Below are positions 40,425 to 51,366 of a DNA stretch of 64,000 nt, one piece after another. The stretch spans positions 1-64,000 of the forward strand of contig NZ_AQVE01000022.1 of assembly GCF_000371925.1 (NCBI RefSeq). The letters are read 5' to 3'. The first letter of the stretch is position 1, and every line of letters begins with the position of its first letter. The stretch is from Thiolinea disciformis DSM 14473. GTDB taxonomy: Bacteria > Pseudomonadota > Gammaproteobacteria > Thiotrichales > Thiotrichaceae. Under the pieces are notes generated by a model. The model searched no databases, was not told the DNA's origin, and saw only the letters and a list, made by a program, of their open reading frames with translations. Position numbers and translations under genes: made by a program.

Positions 40425-41543
40425 ATGCGATTTTCTGACACTATCCCTATCCCGAGCCGTGAAGCACAAACGCATAGCGCACAACTAGTTGAGCGTATTC
40501 GCGAGGCGATTATAGCCAATCATGGCCAGATCTCCTTTCGCCAATTTATGCATATGGCGCTCTATGAGCCACAACTTGGCTATTATGTGGCAGGCTTAAA
40601 CAAATTCGGTGCAAGCGGTGATTTTGTTACAGCGCCTGAAATCTCCGCACTCTTTTCCCAATGCTTAGCGCAACAATGCGCCCAAATCTTAAGCGATTTA
40701 GGCGGGGGCAGTATCCTAGAATTGGGCGCTGGCAGCGGACGAATGGCGACTGATTTATTATTGCATTTGCAAAACCAGCAACAATTGCCCGAGCACTACT
40801 ACATTCTCGAACTGAGTCCGGATTTACGCGCTCGCCAACAAGCCCTGTTAAAAGCGCAATTACCAAACTTTTTTGAACATATTCATTGGCTCGATCACTT
40901 GCCGGAGACTCCCCTACAGGGTGTTATCGTAGCGAATGAAGTACTCGATGCCATGCCGGTGGAATTATTTAGTCTGGTGGATGGTGAGCGCGTCACACGC
41001 TATGTGCAATGGCAACATGAACAGTTTTGCTTTGATGCCGCACCTAGTAATTATACTTCTGAGTATAATCCGGCGCTTTCTGCTTGGATGGCAAGCTTAG
41101 CCGAGTCTCTTGCTGTTGGCGCAATTCTCTTAATCGATTATGGTTATGAGGCTGCCGATTATTACCATCCAGACCGCAATCAAGGCACCTTGATTTGTCA
41201 CTACCAACACCGTGTGCACGACAATCCACTGATCTACCCCGGTTTACAAGATATAACGGCGAGTGTGGATTTCAGTGCTGTAGCAAAAGCGGGGCTAGAG
41301 GCGGGTTTAACCTTAGCAGGTTATACTAATCAGGCTGCTTTTTTAGCCAGTTGCGGTTTAGAAGCGCTATTTATGCAAGCCCTGAATAATGCTCCAGAAC
41401 AACAATACGCACTGGCACAACAGGTCCGGACTTTATGCCTGCCCTCTGAAATGGGTGAGCGTTTTAAGGTAATGGGCTTCACAAAAGCATTTACCTCGTC
41501 GCTCGACGGCTTTAGACTCAGCGACCGCAGGCACTGCTTATAA
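40425..41543 (+). CDS. MidA/NDUFAF7-family SAM-dependent methyltransferase
   Basis: The protein has 372 residues. SILELGAGSGRMATDLL (about residues 98-114) is SAM-binding motif I. YELPQLGYY-like YEPQLGYYVAG and GDFVTAPEIS near the N-terminus, and VIVANEVLDAMPVELF in the middle, are signatures of the family. The mitochondrial member methylates an arginine in complex I; the bacterial substrate is not established. The gene is followed after 22 bases by uppP and probably shares its transcript. Confidence 0.9.
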   Translation: MRFSDTIPIPSREAQTHSAQLVERIREAIIANHGQISFRQFMHMALYEPQLGYYVAGLNKFGASGDFVTAPEISALFSQCLAQQCAQILSDLGGGSILELGAGSGRMATDLLLHLQNQQQLPEHYYILELSPDLRARQQALLKAQLPNFFEHIHWLDHLPETPLQGVIVANEVLDAMPVELFSLVDGERVTRYVQWQHEQFCFDAAPSNYTSEYNPALSAWMASLAESLAVGAILLIDYGYEAADYYHPDRNQGTLICHYQHRVHDNPLIYPGLQDITASVDFSAVAKAGLEAGLTLAGYTNQAAFLASCGLEALFMQALNNAPEQQYALAQQVRTLCLPSEMGERFKVMGFTKAFTSSLDGFRLSDRRHCL

Positions 41544-41565
41544 ATTAGCTAAAATAAGGATAAGT

Positions 41566-42392
41566 ATGGACGTGATTTTGCTGCTTAAAGCAGCCATTAT
41601 GGGCTTGGTAGAAGGTGCTACCGAATTTCTACCCATTTCCAGTACAGGCCACCTCATTCTCGCAGGCGATTTGCTCAACTTTCTCGATCAAGACAAACGT
41701 AATGTCTTCAATATCGCGGTGCAATTGGGCGCCATTCTTGCGGTGGTGTGGGAGTATCGGGTGCGTTTTGTGAATACCTTTAAGGGTTTGGGGCGAGATC
41801 CCTTGGCGAATCGTTTATTTATTAATATTGCGATTGCATTCTTGCCACTCGCTATCTTAGGCTTAATTTTCGGTAAGATTATTAAACACCACCTATTTTC
41901 GCCGATTCCTGTGGCAATTGCCTTTATTGTCGGTGGCTTCATTATTCTTTGGGTAGAAAAGCGCCAGTTCAAAGTCACTGTTCCCACAGTAGATGATATT
42001 ACTTGGAAAGATGCGCTCAAATTGGGCTTTGCTCAAACCGTGGCTCTCATTCCCGGAATGTCACGTTCTGGCTCCACGATTATCGGTGGCCTAATTTTTG
42101 GCTTATCGCGTAAAGCCGCCGCAGAATTTTCATTCTTTTTAGCCGTCCCTACCTTAGGTTTAGCCTCACTGTACGAAATGTATAAAGCACGCGATTTATT
42201 CAGTAGCAGCGACATCAGTAGTCTAGCGGTAGGTTTTGTATTCGCCTTTGTTAGCGCCATGTTGGCGATTCGCGCCTTGATTCGCTATGTCAGCAGCCAC
42301 GATTTTACCATCTTCGCTTGGTATCGTATCGCCTTTGGTTTAGTGGTTATCCTCACCGCCTATACTGGCTTAGTAAATTGGACTAACCCAAG

Positions 42393-42396
<4 letters not shown>
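41566..42396 (+). CDS. uppP: Undecaprenyl-diphosphatase UppP/BacA
   Basis: This 276-residue integral membrane enzyme recycles the C55 carrier lipid by dephosphorylating undecaprenyl diphosphate on the outer face of the membrane. The conserved motifs are GLVEGATEFLPISSTGHLIL (residues 13-32) and the second active-site segment MSRSGSTIIGG (about 165-175). About eight helices are visible. An AAGGATAAGT precedes the ATG. The stop codon overlaps that of tmcA on the other strand. It supports any undecaprenyl-linked polymer, although ABC-dependent capsules themselves do not use that carrier. Confidence 0.97.
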
Positions 42397-44334
<1,938 letters not shown>

Positions 44335-45990
44335 CTAGTGTTTCGCGTTTAACGGTAACTGCTTACGCCAAGCCGACGTCATCGGATAACGCCAATCTTT
44401 ACCAAAAGCACGGCGCGTAATACGCGTTCCGGGCGGCGCTTGGCGGCGTTTGTATTCACTTAATAGTACCAGATTTACCACGCGGCGCACCGTCGCTTCG
44501 TCAAATCCTGCTGCAATAATGTCCTCTAAGGCGGCATCTTGCTCCAGAAATTGCTGCAAGATCGCATCCAACATATCGTATTCGGGTAAAGAATCCTGAT
44601 CGCGCTGCCCCGGGGCAAGTTCAGCAGACGGTGCTCGCTCAATGACACGTTCGGGAATCACTGCCCCCAAACTATTCCGATACCGCGCCAAACGATAAAC
44701 CAAGGTTTTATAGACATCCTTGAGGGGCGCATAAGCACCTGCCATATCCCCATACAAGGTCGCGTAACCCACAGCGCTTTCACTTTTATTACTGGTCGAT
44801 AACAGCAATTTGCCAAACTTATTCGACATCGACATCAACAAGGTACCGCGAATCCGAGCTTGCAAATTTTCTTCAGTCACATCGTTTTTGTAGCCTACAA
44901 AAGCCGACGCTAAGGTTTCGCTAAAACTTTGGAAAATTGGCTCAATAGGCATTTCACGATAAGTTACTCCCATCGCCGCTGCCTGACGTTTGGCATCCTC
45001 TACACTCATCGATGCGGTATAACGGAACGGCATCATGGTGACTTCAACATTCTCTGCGCCCAACGCATCGACTGCGAGCGCTAAAGTCAATGCCGAATCA
45101 ATACCCCCCGACAAACCTAGCAAAGCACCTTTAAAACCATTTTTAGTGACATAATCTTTCAAACCCAACACGAGCGCTTGATAGACGTGAAACTCTAGTG
45201 CTGGATGCTGATAAGTAGCAGGTTTAGAATTTTTCTGCCCCACACTCAACTCACCGATCAATAAGCCCGTTTCAAAGAGAGGCGTGCGTAACGTGCGAAT
45301 GCCACTGGCATCGACTAGCATAGAATCACCATCGAAAATCAGCTCATCTTGCCCACCTACTAAATTGGCATAAGCAATCGGGCATTGATTCGCTTTCGAT
45401 TGACGCACCAAAAGACGCTCACGCTCTTCTAGTTTATCAAGGCGATACGGCGAGGCATTCAGCACCAAAACGATTTGCGCGCCTGCTGCCACACTTTGTG
45501 CCATCGGTTCATCGCGCCATAAATCTTCACAAATAATAATGCCGGTTTTAACACCGTTAATATCCACCACTAAGGGCTGATCACCCGCAATAAACCAGCG
45601 CTTCTCATCAAATACACGATAATTTGGCAAAGCTTGTTTGTAATACTCACCCAATACCTGTCCATCACGAATCACGCGTGCAGCATTACGGATGCCCGCT
45701 TGACTTTGCAAAGGCAAACCTATCACCGCTGTCAAACCCTGCAAACTTTGCGTCTGCACTTTAACCGTTTCAAAGGCTTGCTCAAGCTGCACCAAAAAAT
45801 CAGCACGGTACACTAAATCTTCAGGTGGATAAGACGACAAGGTGAACTCGGGGAACAAAATAACATCAGCTTGTTGCTGATGCGCCTCACTTAAAGCTTT
45901 CAATACTTGCTGGGTGTTGCCTGCAATATCGCCAACACATAAATTTAATTGCGCTAATGCGATGCGAAGGCTTGGATTTTGCTTTTGCAC
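44335..45990 (-). CDS. nadE: Glutamine-dependent NAD+ synthetase
   Basis: The 551 residues comprise an N-terminal nitrilase-type glutaminase domain and a C-terminal synthetase domain. The glutaminase triad is Glu in LFPEFTLSSYPPEDL, Lys in YYKQALPNY and Cys in IICEDLW near residue 152. The synthetase P-loop is GLSGGIDSALTLALA (near 290), followed by STSNKSE. It converts deamido-NAD to NAD using ATP and glutamine, with ammonia passed between domains. The start is a GTG with no clear Shine-Dalgarno sequence. PII follows nine bases downstream, so NAD synthesis and the nitrogen sensor are probably co-transcribed. Confidence 0.96.
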   Translation of the reverse strand: MQKQNPSLRIALAQLNLCVGDIAGNTQQVLKALSEAHQQQADVILFPEFTLSSYPPEDLVYRADFLVQLEQAFETVKVQTQSLQGLTAVIGLPLQSQAGIRNAARVIRDGQVLGEYYKQALPNYRVFDEKRWFIAGDQPLVVDINGVKTGIIICEDLWRDEPMAQSVAAGAQIVLVLNASPYRLDKLEERERLLVRQSKANQCPIAYANLVGGQDELIFDGDSMLVDASGIRTLRTPLFETGLLIGELSVGQKNSKPATYQHPALEFHVYQALVLGLKDYVTKNGFKGALLGLSGGIDSALTLALAVDALGAENVEVTMMPFRYTASMSVEDAKRQAAAMGVTYREMPIEPIFQSFSETLASAFVGYKNDVTEENLQARIRGTLLMSMSNKFGKLLLSTSNKSESAVGYATLYGDMAGAYAPLKDVYKTLVYRLARYRNSLGAVIPERVIERAPSAELAPGQRDQDSLPEYDMLDAILQQFLEQDAALEDIIAAGFDEATVRRVVNLVLLSEYKRRQAPPGTRITRRAFGKDWRYPMTSAWRKQLPLNAKH

Positions 45991-46051
45991 GGTTGTTTAG
46001 AATTGTAAAATCAGGGACTAGGACTATACCTGAAAATTGTGAGAGACAGCC

Positions 46052-46312
46052 ATGCCCCGTATTCTTTTTATTCTTGTTCTGCTAGCAGTAGGTTATCTCT
46101 TGCTAAGATCATGGCAGCGCAAAAAAAATTTATATCAAATCAAGGTTTCGGGTCGACTTAAAAAAACCACGCGGATTGTGCGCTGTGCACAGTGCGGGCT
46201 GCATGTACCCGAAGCAGAAGCTGTTCAGTACGGGGGTAAAAGCTTTTGCAGTCTGGAGCACGCGCAGCAAGCGCAATATACAGTGAGTCCGATGCCAAAC
46301 AAGGGTTCATAG
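46052..46312 (+). CDS. PP0621-family small zinc-ribbon membrane protein
   Basis: The protein has 86 residues: an N-terminal hydrophobic helix (about residues 4-20), a basic linker and a C-terminal zinc-binding motif with CAQCGLHVPEAEAV and FCSLEH, giving Cys-x2-Cys...Cys-x3-His. This is the layout of PP0621-family proteins, found beside pilS in many gammaproteobacteria, as here. Function is unknown. It overlaps the annotated 5' end of pilS, so the two are coupled. Confidence 0.82.
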   Translation: MPRILFILVLLAVGYLLLRSWQRKKNLYQIKVSGRLKKTTRIVRCAQCGLHVPEAEAVQYGGKSFCSLEHAQQAQYTVSPMPNKGS

Positions 46313-47907
46313 CACCCTTTTTTCTGCATGAAAATCCTTGGAATCTACTCAGACTCTACCACGTCTATCGTTTAGCGCTCGCGGGCGTCTTAATTCTCAC
46401 CATGGTTGGTGGCAACCGCTTTGCGCAAATTGGCGCTTATCATAGCAATCTCTTTGATTGGCTTGTGGCTAGTTATTTGATGATTGCGATTATTAGTAAT
46501 CTCAGCTCTTACTTTGAATGGCCTGATTTACCCATTCAGGGCATTGGCTTTGCGATCTTAGATATTTTTGTGCTGTTCGGTATTTTGTATACCAGTGGTG
46601 GCGTCAGTGTCGGACTGGGCGTGTTACTGGTTATCCCAGTGCTGATTCCTTATATTTGCGCGCCTAGCCAAGTCTCGATCGTTTTAGCCGCCTTAACGGG
46701 AATTGGTCTAATTAGCCTTGAAATTTGGCTCAGTACTAAAACACCACACAGTAGCCATGTGAATAGCTTGACTCAAAGTGGCGTGTTAGCACTTTTTATT
46801 TTATTAGCCAGTTGGCTAGGTGATCGCTGGATTCGTAAAGCAGATGCCATGGCAGAATTAGCCAAACGCCGTGGAATTGATCTAGCCAATCTTTCTCAGC
46901 TCAATCAATCCATTTTAGATCGGTTGGAGTCTGGCTTGGTCGTAGTCGAAACCTCAGGCGCGATTCGCCATATGAATGCTACGGCATGGCATTTATTAGG
47001 CAATCCGGGCAATTGGCGCAGCAAACCTCTAAAAGTATTTGCCCCCGAACTCGATACGCACTACCAACATTGGATTAGCACGATCAGCCCACGCACTGCG
47101 AGCTTCGATATTCGCCACCAACAAGCCACTGAATTACGTGTGCGCTTCACTCAACTGGGTACGCAAACCAAGAAAAATACCCTCATCAATCTCGAAGATA
47201 CCAGTGAACAACGTGAGAAAGTCCAAGGCGTCAAACTGGCTTCACTCGGGCAATTGACGGCGAGTATTGCACACGAAATTCGCAATCCGCTGGGCGCGAT
47301 TAGTCACGCGGCGCAATTAATGAGCGAATCCCAGAATCTTGATAAAGCTGATATGCGTTTGCTGCAAATTATACAAACCAACGCTAAGCGTATGAATTTG
47401 ACTATTGAAAGCGTATTAAACCTCTCGCGCAAGAAAAATCCAAAGCGCGAACGCTTGCCATTGAAAGGCTGGTTAAATAGCTTTTTGCGCGATTTTATGT
47501 TGCAGCATAATTTGAAAGAAAAACAGGTGTCATTATTCATCGAACCCGCTGATATTATGATTGAATTTGACCCTGCGCACTTGCATCAAGTGATGTGGAA
47601 TCTATGCCGAAATGCGGTGAAATATGCGCATGACAATCCCAGCAAGCTGCAATTAGATTTACAAGGTGGAATGCCTTCGCATAGTCGCGATGTGTTTTTG
47701 AATGTCATTGATAATGGGCGCGGGATCGCTGAGGAATCGCGTCAACGTCTATTTGAGCCGTTTTTTACCACCAGTACCCAAGGAACGGGGCTTGGTTTAT
47801 TTATGGCACGCGAATTGTGTTTAAGTAATGGCGCATCCTTGGATTATATTGCCCTACCCACTGGTGGTAGTTGTTTTCGCATGGTATTTTCTCGCGCTCC
47901 GCACTAA
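46246..47907 (+). CDS. pilS: Sensor histidine kinase PilS
   Basis: The membrane kinase monitors pilin levels and phosphorylates PilR. Six transmembrane helices lie in the first 200 residues (LYHVYRLALAGVLIL onward). A PAS domain follows (LDRLESGLVVVETSG...). The HisKA domain has the H-box SIAHEIRNPLGAISHAAQLM near residue 345. The ATPase domain has NLCRNAVKYA (N box), DNGRGI (G1), FFTTSTQGTGLGLF (F/G2). There is no ATG in frame upstream of the first helix. The frame opens with TTG at 46246 inside the PP0621 gene, and the true start may be this or another non-ATG codon up to about 46328. Confidence 0.92.
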   Translation: MQSGARAASAIYSESDAKQGFIAPFFLHENPWNLLRLYHVYRLALAGVLILTMVGGNRFAQIGAYHSNLFDWLVASYLMIAIISNLSSYFEWPDLPIQGIGFAILDIFVLFGILYTSGGVSVGLGVLLVIPVLIPYICAPSQVSIVLAALTGIGLISLEIWLSTKTPHSSHVNSLTQSGVLALFILLASWLGDRWIRKADAMAELAKRRGIDLANLSQLNQSILDRLESGLVVVETSGAIRHMNATAWHLLGNPGNWRSKPLKVFAPELDTHYQHWISTISPRTASFDIRHQQATELRVRFTQLGTQTKKNTLINLEDTSEQREKVQGVKLASLGQLTASIAHEIRNPLGAISHAAQLMSESQNLDKADMRLLQIIQTNAKRMNLTIESVLNLSRKKNPKRERLPLKGWLNSFLRDFMLQHNLKEKQVSLFIEPADIMIEFDPAHLHQVMWNLCRNAVKYAHDNPSKLQLDLQGGMPSHSRDVFLNVIDNGRGIAEESRQRLFEPFFTTSTQGTGLGLFMARELCLSNGASLDYIALPTGGSCFRMVFSRAPH

Positions 47908-47933
47908 AGAATTGATAATAATAAGGTTGTTAC

Positions 47934-49397
47934 ATGACTGAGCAATGCGTACTGATTATTGATGATGAGCCTGATATTCGCGAGCTGCTGGAAATCACGC
48001 TATTACGCATGGGATTAAACACCTTGACTGCGGGTAATGTGGAAGAAGCGATTGAGCAAATCCGTGAGCATGAGCCGAATATGTGTTTGACGGATATGAA
48101 GCTACCGGATGGCAATGGCATTGATATTGTGCGCTTCCTGCAAAAAAATTATCCGCATATTCCGGTCGCGGTAATTACGGCTTATGGCAGCATGGACACC
48201 GCCGTGGAGGCACTTAAGGCGGGTGCTTATGATTTCGTGTCTAAGCCCGTCGACTTGCCGAAACTACGCGATTTAATTCAAACGGCCTTACAATTATCAC
48301 AAGGTGAAAAAGACCCACGCGCCGCTCGCAGCGAACAGCAAAATAACGAGCGTATTCTCGGCAGCTCCCCTGCCATGCACACCCTAAAACAAACCATTGG
48401 TAAACTAGCCCGTAGCCAAGCGCCGATTTATATCCACGGTGAATCCGGTAGTGGTAAAGAATTAGTCGCGCACGAAATTCATCTGCAAAGTCCCCGTAAC
48501 AAAGCACCTTTTATTCCAGTAAACTGTGGCGCAATTCCTGAAAATCTGATGGAAAGTGAGTTTTTCGGCCATAAAAAAGGTAGCTTTACCGGTGCTATTA
48601 CGGATAAACAAGGCTTGTTCCAAGCAGCACATCGCGGCACTTTGTTCTTGGACGAAGTGGCTGACTTACCCTTAACCATGCAAGTCAAGCTTTTACGTGC
48701 GATTCAAGAGCGTGCCATTAAAACCGTGGGTGGCTTAGAAGAAACCCCAGTCGATGTACGCATTCTTAGCGCTACGCATAAAAGTTTGGAACATGAAGTC
48801 GCCGCAGGACGTTTCCGCCAAGACTTATACTATCGCTTGAATGTCATTAAGTTGAAAGTGCCACCGCTACGGGAACGCACGGAAGACATTCAGATGTTGG
48901 CTGACTTTTTCCTAAAGAAAATTGCGGAGCGCTGGCAAATTCCACCCATTCGTTTGTCACAAAAAGCCCGCGACGCACTCCAAGCTTATAATTTCCCAGG
49001 CAATGTCCGTGAGCTAGAAAATATTCTCGAACGTGCTAGCACTTTATGTGAAGAAAATACTATTCATGCAGAAGATTTACAGCTACCGCAAACTGGCCAA
49101 CTAGACACCAGTCCCTCAGTCTCAGCGCCTAAGGCAACGCCTAATCCCACTAACGATTTCCACGAAGAACTCACGAAACCGTCCTTGTCTGTCCCACCCC
49201 CTAATACCAATTATCAAGCCATAGCTAGCGACAATAATGCATGGTCGCCCGACACGAATGAGGAAGAAGAGCGCAATATGATTCTTGAGGCGCTTGACCA
49301 AACCCGCTGGAATCGCACCAAAGCAGCGGAATTATTAGGCATGAGCTTTCGGCAACTGCGCTATCGAATTCAGAAATATGGATTGGATGATAGTTAA
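47934..49397 (+). CDS. pilR: Sigma54-dependent response regulator PilR
   Basis: The protein has 487 residues. The receiver domain (phospho-acceptor Asp in CLTDMKLPDGNG, Lys in FVSKPVDLPKL) is followed by an AAA+ sigma54-interaction domain (Walker A GESGSGKE; GSFTGA loop, a known variant of GAFTGA; Walker B LFLDEVADL) and a Fis-type helix-turn-helix (NRTKAAELLGMSFRQLRYRI). It activates pilA transcription. A sigma54 promoter with several TGTC boxes lies upstream of the first pilin gene nearby. AAGG seven bases before the ATG supports the start. Confidence 0.95.
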   Translation: MTEQCVLIIDDEPDIRELLEITLLRMGLNTLTAGNVEEAIEQIREHEPNMCLTDMKLPDGNGIDIVRFLQKNYPHIPVAVITAYGSMDTAVEALKAGAYDFVSKPVDLPKLRDLIQTALQLSQGEKDPRAARSEQQNNERILGSSPAMHTLKQTIGKLARSQAPIYIHGESGSGKELVAHEIHLQSPRNKAPFIPVNCGAIPENLMESEFFGHKKGSFTGAITDKQGLFQAAHRGTLFLDEVADLPLTMQVKLLRAIQERAIKTVGGLEETPVDVRILSATHKSLEHEVAAGRFRQDLYYRLNVIKLKVPPLRERTEDIQMLADFFLKKIAERWQIPPIRLSQKARDALQAYNFPGNVRELENILERASTLCEENTIHAEDLQLPQTGQLDTSPSVSAPKATPNPTNDFHEELTKPSLSVPPPNTNYQAIASDNNAWSPDTNEEEERNMILEALDQTRWNRTKAAELLGMSFRQLRYRIQKYGLDDS

Positions 49398-49476
49398 GCC
49401 ATACTTAAGTGTGCGTCCAACTTTAAATAGCCCTACAATCATGGCTAACTAAGATTTCATAGCCAGAGGTAGCAAC

Positions 49477-50058
49477 ATGGGACAGGCACAACGTCAAGGT
49501 ACTTGTCTTACCGCAGAGGAATACCTAGCGGGCGAACCTTTTGCTGAGACGAAGCATGAATATATAGACGGGGAAGTCTATGCCATGGTGGGCGTGTCTG
49601 ATGCCCATGTGAAAGTCGCAGGCAATACTTATGCCCTCATTAAATCACACCTTCGCGGTTCTGGTTGCAGCACTTATATTGCCGACATGAAAGTGAGTGT
49701 TAATGCAGGGAAGGCGTTTTTCTACCCTGATGTGATGGTAACTTGTGATCCCAGTGACCAACAACCTGAACGCAACTACACCAAACAGTGTCCCAAACTG
49801 ATTATTGAAGTTCTCTCGCCTTCTACCGAGAGCAAAGACCGAGGTAGTAAATTTCAATACTACCGCCAGCTGGCGAGTTTAGAAGATTATGTTTTAATCA
49901 ATCCGAATGCTTATTATGTTGAGTTATTCCATCGCCACAATCAACATGAGTGGTTGCTCAGCAGCTATCAAGGCTCTGATGCAATACTTACGCTAACCAG
50001 CATCAAGCTCTCGATAAGCCTTAGCGATTTGTACGAAGATGTTCGTTTTGAACAATAG
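49477..50058 (+). CDS. Uma2-family (DUF820) putative endonuclease
   Basis: The protein has 193 residues with a PD-(D/E)xK-like fold typical of Uma2 proteins. Seen: KHEYIDGEVYAMVG near residue 30, FFYPDVMVTCD near 85 (the PDV motif) and PKLIIEVLSPSTESKDRGSK (start PKLIIEVLSPSTE, the ExL/K part of the active site). These genes are very abundant in cyanobacteria and sulfur-oxidising gammaproteobacteria, and their biological role is unknown. It is inserted between pilR and the pilin genes on the same strand, after an 80-base gap. Confidence 0.85.
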   Translation: MGQAQRQGTCLTAEEYLAGEPFAETKHEYIDGEVYAMVGVSDAHVKVAGNTYALIKSHLRGSGCSTYIADMKVSVNAGKAFFYPDVMVTCDPSDQQPERNYTKQCPKLIIEVLSPSTESKDRGSKFQYYRQLASLEDYVLINPNAYYVELFHRHNQHEWLLSSYQGSDAILTLTSIKLSISLSDLYEDVRFEQ

Positions 50059-50105
50059 TGTCAGTCCTTCTGGCGTTGTCAGCTTTGTCCTGTCAAAATC
50101 TGACA
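50059..50105 (+). promoter_or_regulatory. Candidate PilR binding sites (TGTC boxes) upstream of pilin
   Basis: TGTCA occurs at 50059, 50077 and 50091 and its complement TGACA at 50101. The last two form the palindrome TGTCAAAATCTGACA. They lie about 110-155 bases upstream of the expected pilin transcription start, the distance at which PilR of Pseudomonas binds repeated (C/G)TGTC sites. Three of the four (50059, 50091 and 50101 on the other strand) have the required C or G before TGTC. Confidence 0.6.
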
Positions 50106-50188
50106 GCATACTTAGTCAATATCGCTGAATTAATAAACCAAAGCGTCACTTTTGCCCACGAATTAATCATTTTTTATTAAAAATACCT

Positions 50189-50204
50189 TGGCACGCTAAC
50201 TGCA
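50189..50204 (+). promoter_or_regulatory. Sigma54 (-24/-12) promoter of the pilin gene
   Basis: TGGCACG at 50189-50195, four bases, then CTGCA (50200-50204) matches the TGGCACG-N4-TTGCW consensus at all but one base. It is about 70 bases upstream of the pilin start codon. The pilR gene lies just upstream, which fits RpoN/PilR control. Confidence 0.85.
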
Positions 50205-50273
50205 ATAGAGTCATTGTCCCAAAGGACGAAAAATTAAAAACAAAAAGCAAATTAATAATAAGGAATGATGACA

Positions 50274-50732
50274 ATGAGTATGAAAGCTAAAGCACAAAAA
50301 GGTTTCACATTAATCGAATTAATGATCGTAGTAGCAATTATCGGTATTTTGGCTGCAATCGCTCTGCCTGCTTATCAAGACTATATGTCAAAAACGCAAG
50401 TTAATCGTGCTTATGCCGAATTATCAAACCTAAAGACGGCTGCTGAATTAGCACTTCAAGAAAATAAGACTGTAGCAACCGCAGCAGATGTAGGCTGGGC
50501 GGCACACGCCTCTAACTTAATGTCAGATGGCACTACTGACAGTGTTACCGCTGTAACCAGCAGTGTAGATAGTACAGCTACGATTACTGGTACTTTAGTT
50601 GGTAAGGTTTCCTCTGGTGTTATTAATTCAGTAATTACTCTTGCACGTACTGCTGATGGTCGTTGGACATGCACAATCAGCTCAACACCTACTGGTTGGA
50701 ACGCAAGCTACATGCCAAGTGGTTGTAACTAA
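50274..50732 (+). CDS. pilA: Type IV major pilin (PilA)
   Basis: The start [10 protein letters not shown] is followed by the cleavage site [17 protein letters not shown], with Phe+1 and Glu+5, a class IVa prepilin. The mature protein has about 142 residues. YQDYMSKTQ ends the N-terminal helix. Two Cys near the C-terminus (RWTCTIS and PSGC) form the D-loop disulfide. The codon at 50274 has AAGGA nine bases upstream; two earlier ATGs (50265, 50268) are too close to it. The sigma54 promoter upstream and the pilS/pilR genes before it mark it as the regulated major subunit. The prepilin peptidase and assembly ATPase genes follow. Confidence 0.93.
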   Translation: MSMKAKAQKGFTLIELMIVVAIIGILAAIALPAYQDYMSKTQVNRAYAELSNLKTAAELALQENKTVATAADVGWAAHASNLMSDGTTDSVTAVTSSVDSTATITGTLVGKVSSGVINSVITLARTADGRWTCTISSTPTGWNASYMPSGCN

Positions 50733-50750
50733 TTGATCAATATTTAAGCT

Positions 50751-50782
50751 AGAGAACAGCTCCTCAAGAGGAGCTGTTCTCT
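50751..50782. terminator. Strong palindrome between the two pilin genes
   Basis: AGAGAACAGCTCCTC (50751-50765) and GAGGAGCTGTTCTCT (50768-50782) are perfectly complementary, giving a 15-bp stem with a minimal loop. The following bases (CTTAAC) are only weakly T-rich. It most likely ends or stabilises the major pilin mRNA, leaving reduced read-through into the second pilin gene. Confidence 0.75.
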
Positions 50783-50806
50783 CTTAACAACCATAAGTCA
50801 TAATTT

Positions 50807-51262
50807 ATGAGCAGCACTAATCAACATGGATTCACCCTGATAGAGTTAATGACAGTCATTACTATTGTTGCTGTTATAAGTGCTATTGCGCTACCTGTTT
50901 ACCAAGACTACACCTCGAAATCGCAAATTTATTCAGCCTACCAGTCACTTTCAGCATTACGTACGCCTTTAGAACTTGCCATATTAGAAAGAAAGTCTAT
51001 TAACTCAGCAGCTGATCTTGGCTGGAAAGACGATAGTTCAACTCTCCTGCAAGAAAACCCAATAATAATGGCCAACATAACCACTGGCGAAGCAAATATC
51101 ACTGCTATTTTAAACAAAAGAGTTAATGCTGTAGCACTCAATGTTGAAATATCGCTTGCAAGACAAAGTAACGGGCTATGGACTTGTCTAGTTAAAAAAT
51201 CACAAAGCTTAGGGTGGAAAAATGAATTTGTCCCTACAGCATGTTCTATAGTCCATCCATAA
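50807..51262 (+). CDS. Second type IV pilin (PilA paralogue)
   Basis: The protein has 151 residues with a short leader [24 protein letters not shown], Phe+1 and Glu+5. ALPVYQDYTSKSQIYSAYQSL parallels the first pilin, and the C-terminal pair of Cys (LWTCLVK and TACSIV) and DLGWKDDSS/WKNEFVP also align by eye with it, so this is a tandem duplication that has diverged strongly. No Shine-Dalgarno sequence is evident, and a strong palindrome separates it from pilA, suggesting lower expression. It may be a minor or alternative pilin. Confidence 0.85.
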   Translation: MSSTNQHGFTLIELMTVITIVAVISAIALPVYQDYTSKSQIYSAYQSLSALRTPLELAILERKSINSAADLGWKDDSSTLLQENPIIMANITTGEANITAILNKRVNAVALNVEISLARQSNGLWTCLVKKSQSLGWKNEFVPTACSIVHP

Positions 51263-51366
51263 ACCCCAAAAATTGACCACTCGCCTGTTCAGCTAGCAAT
51301 TCGTTTTATCACGTATTATTCTTAGCTTAATTAAGCCATCTTATGACATAGAACAATAATACACTC

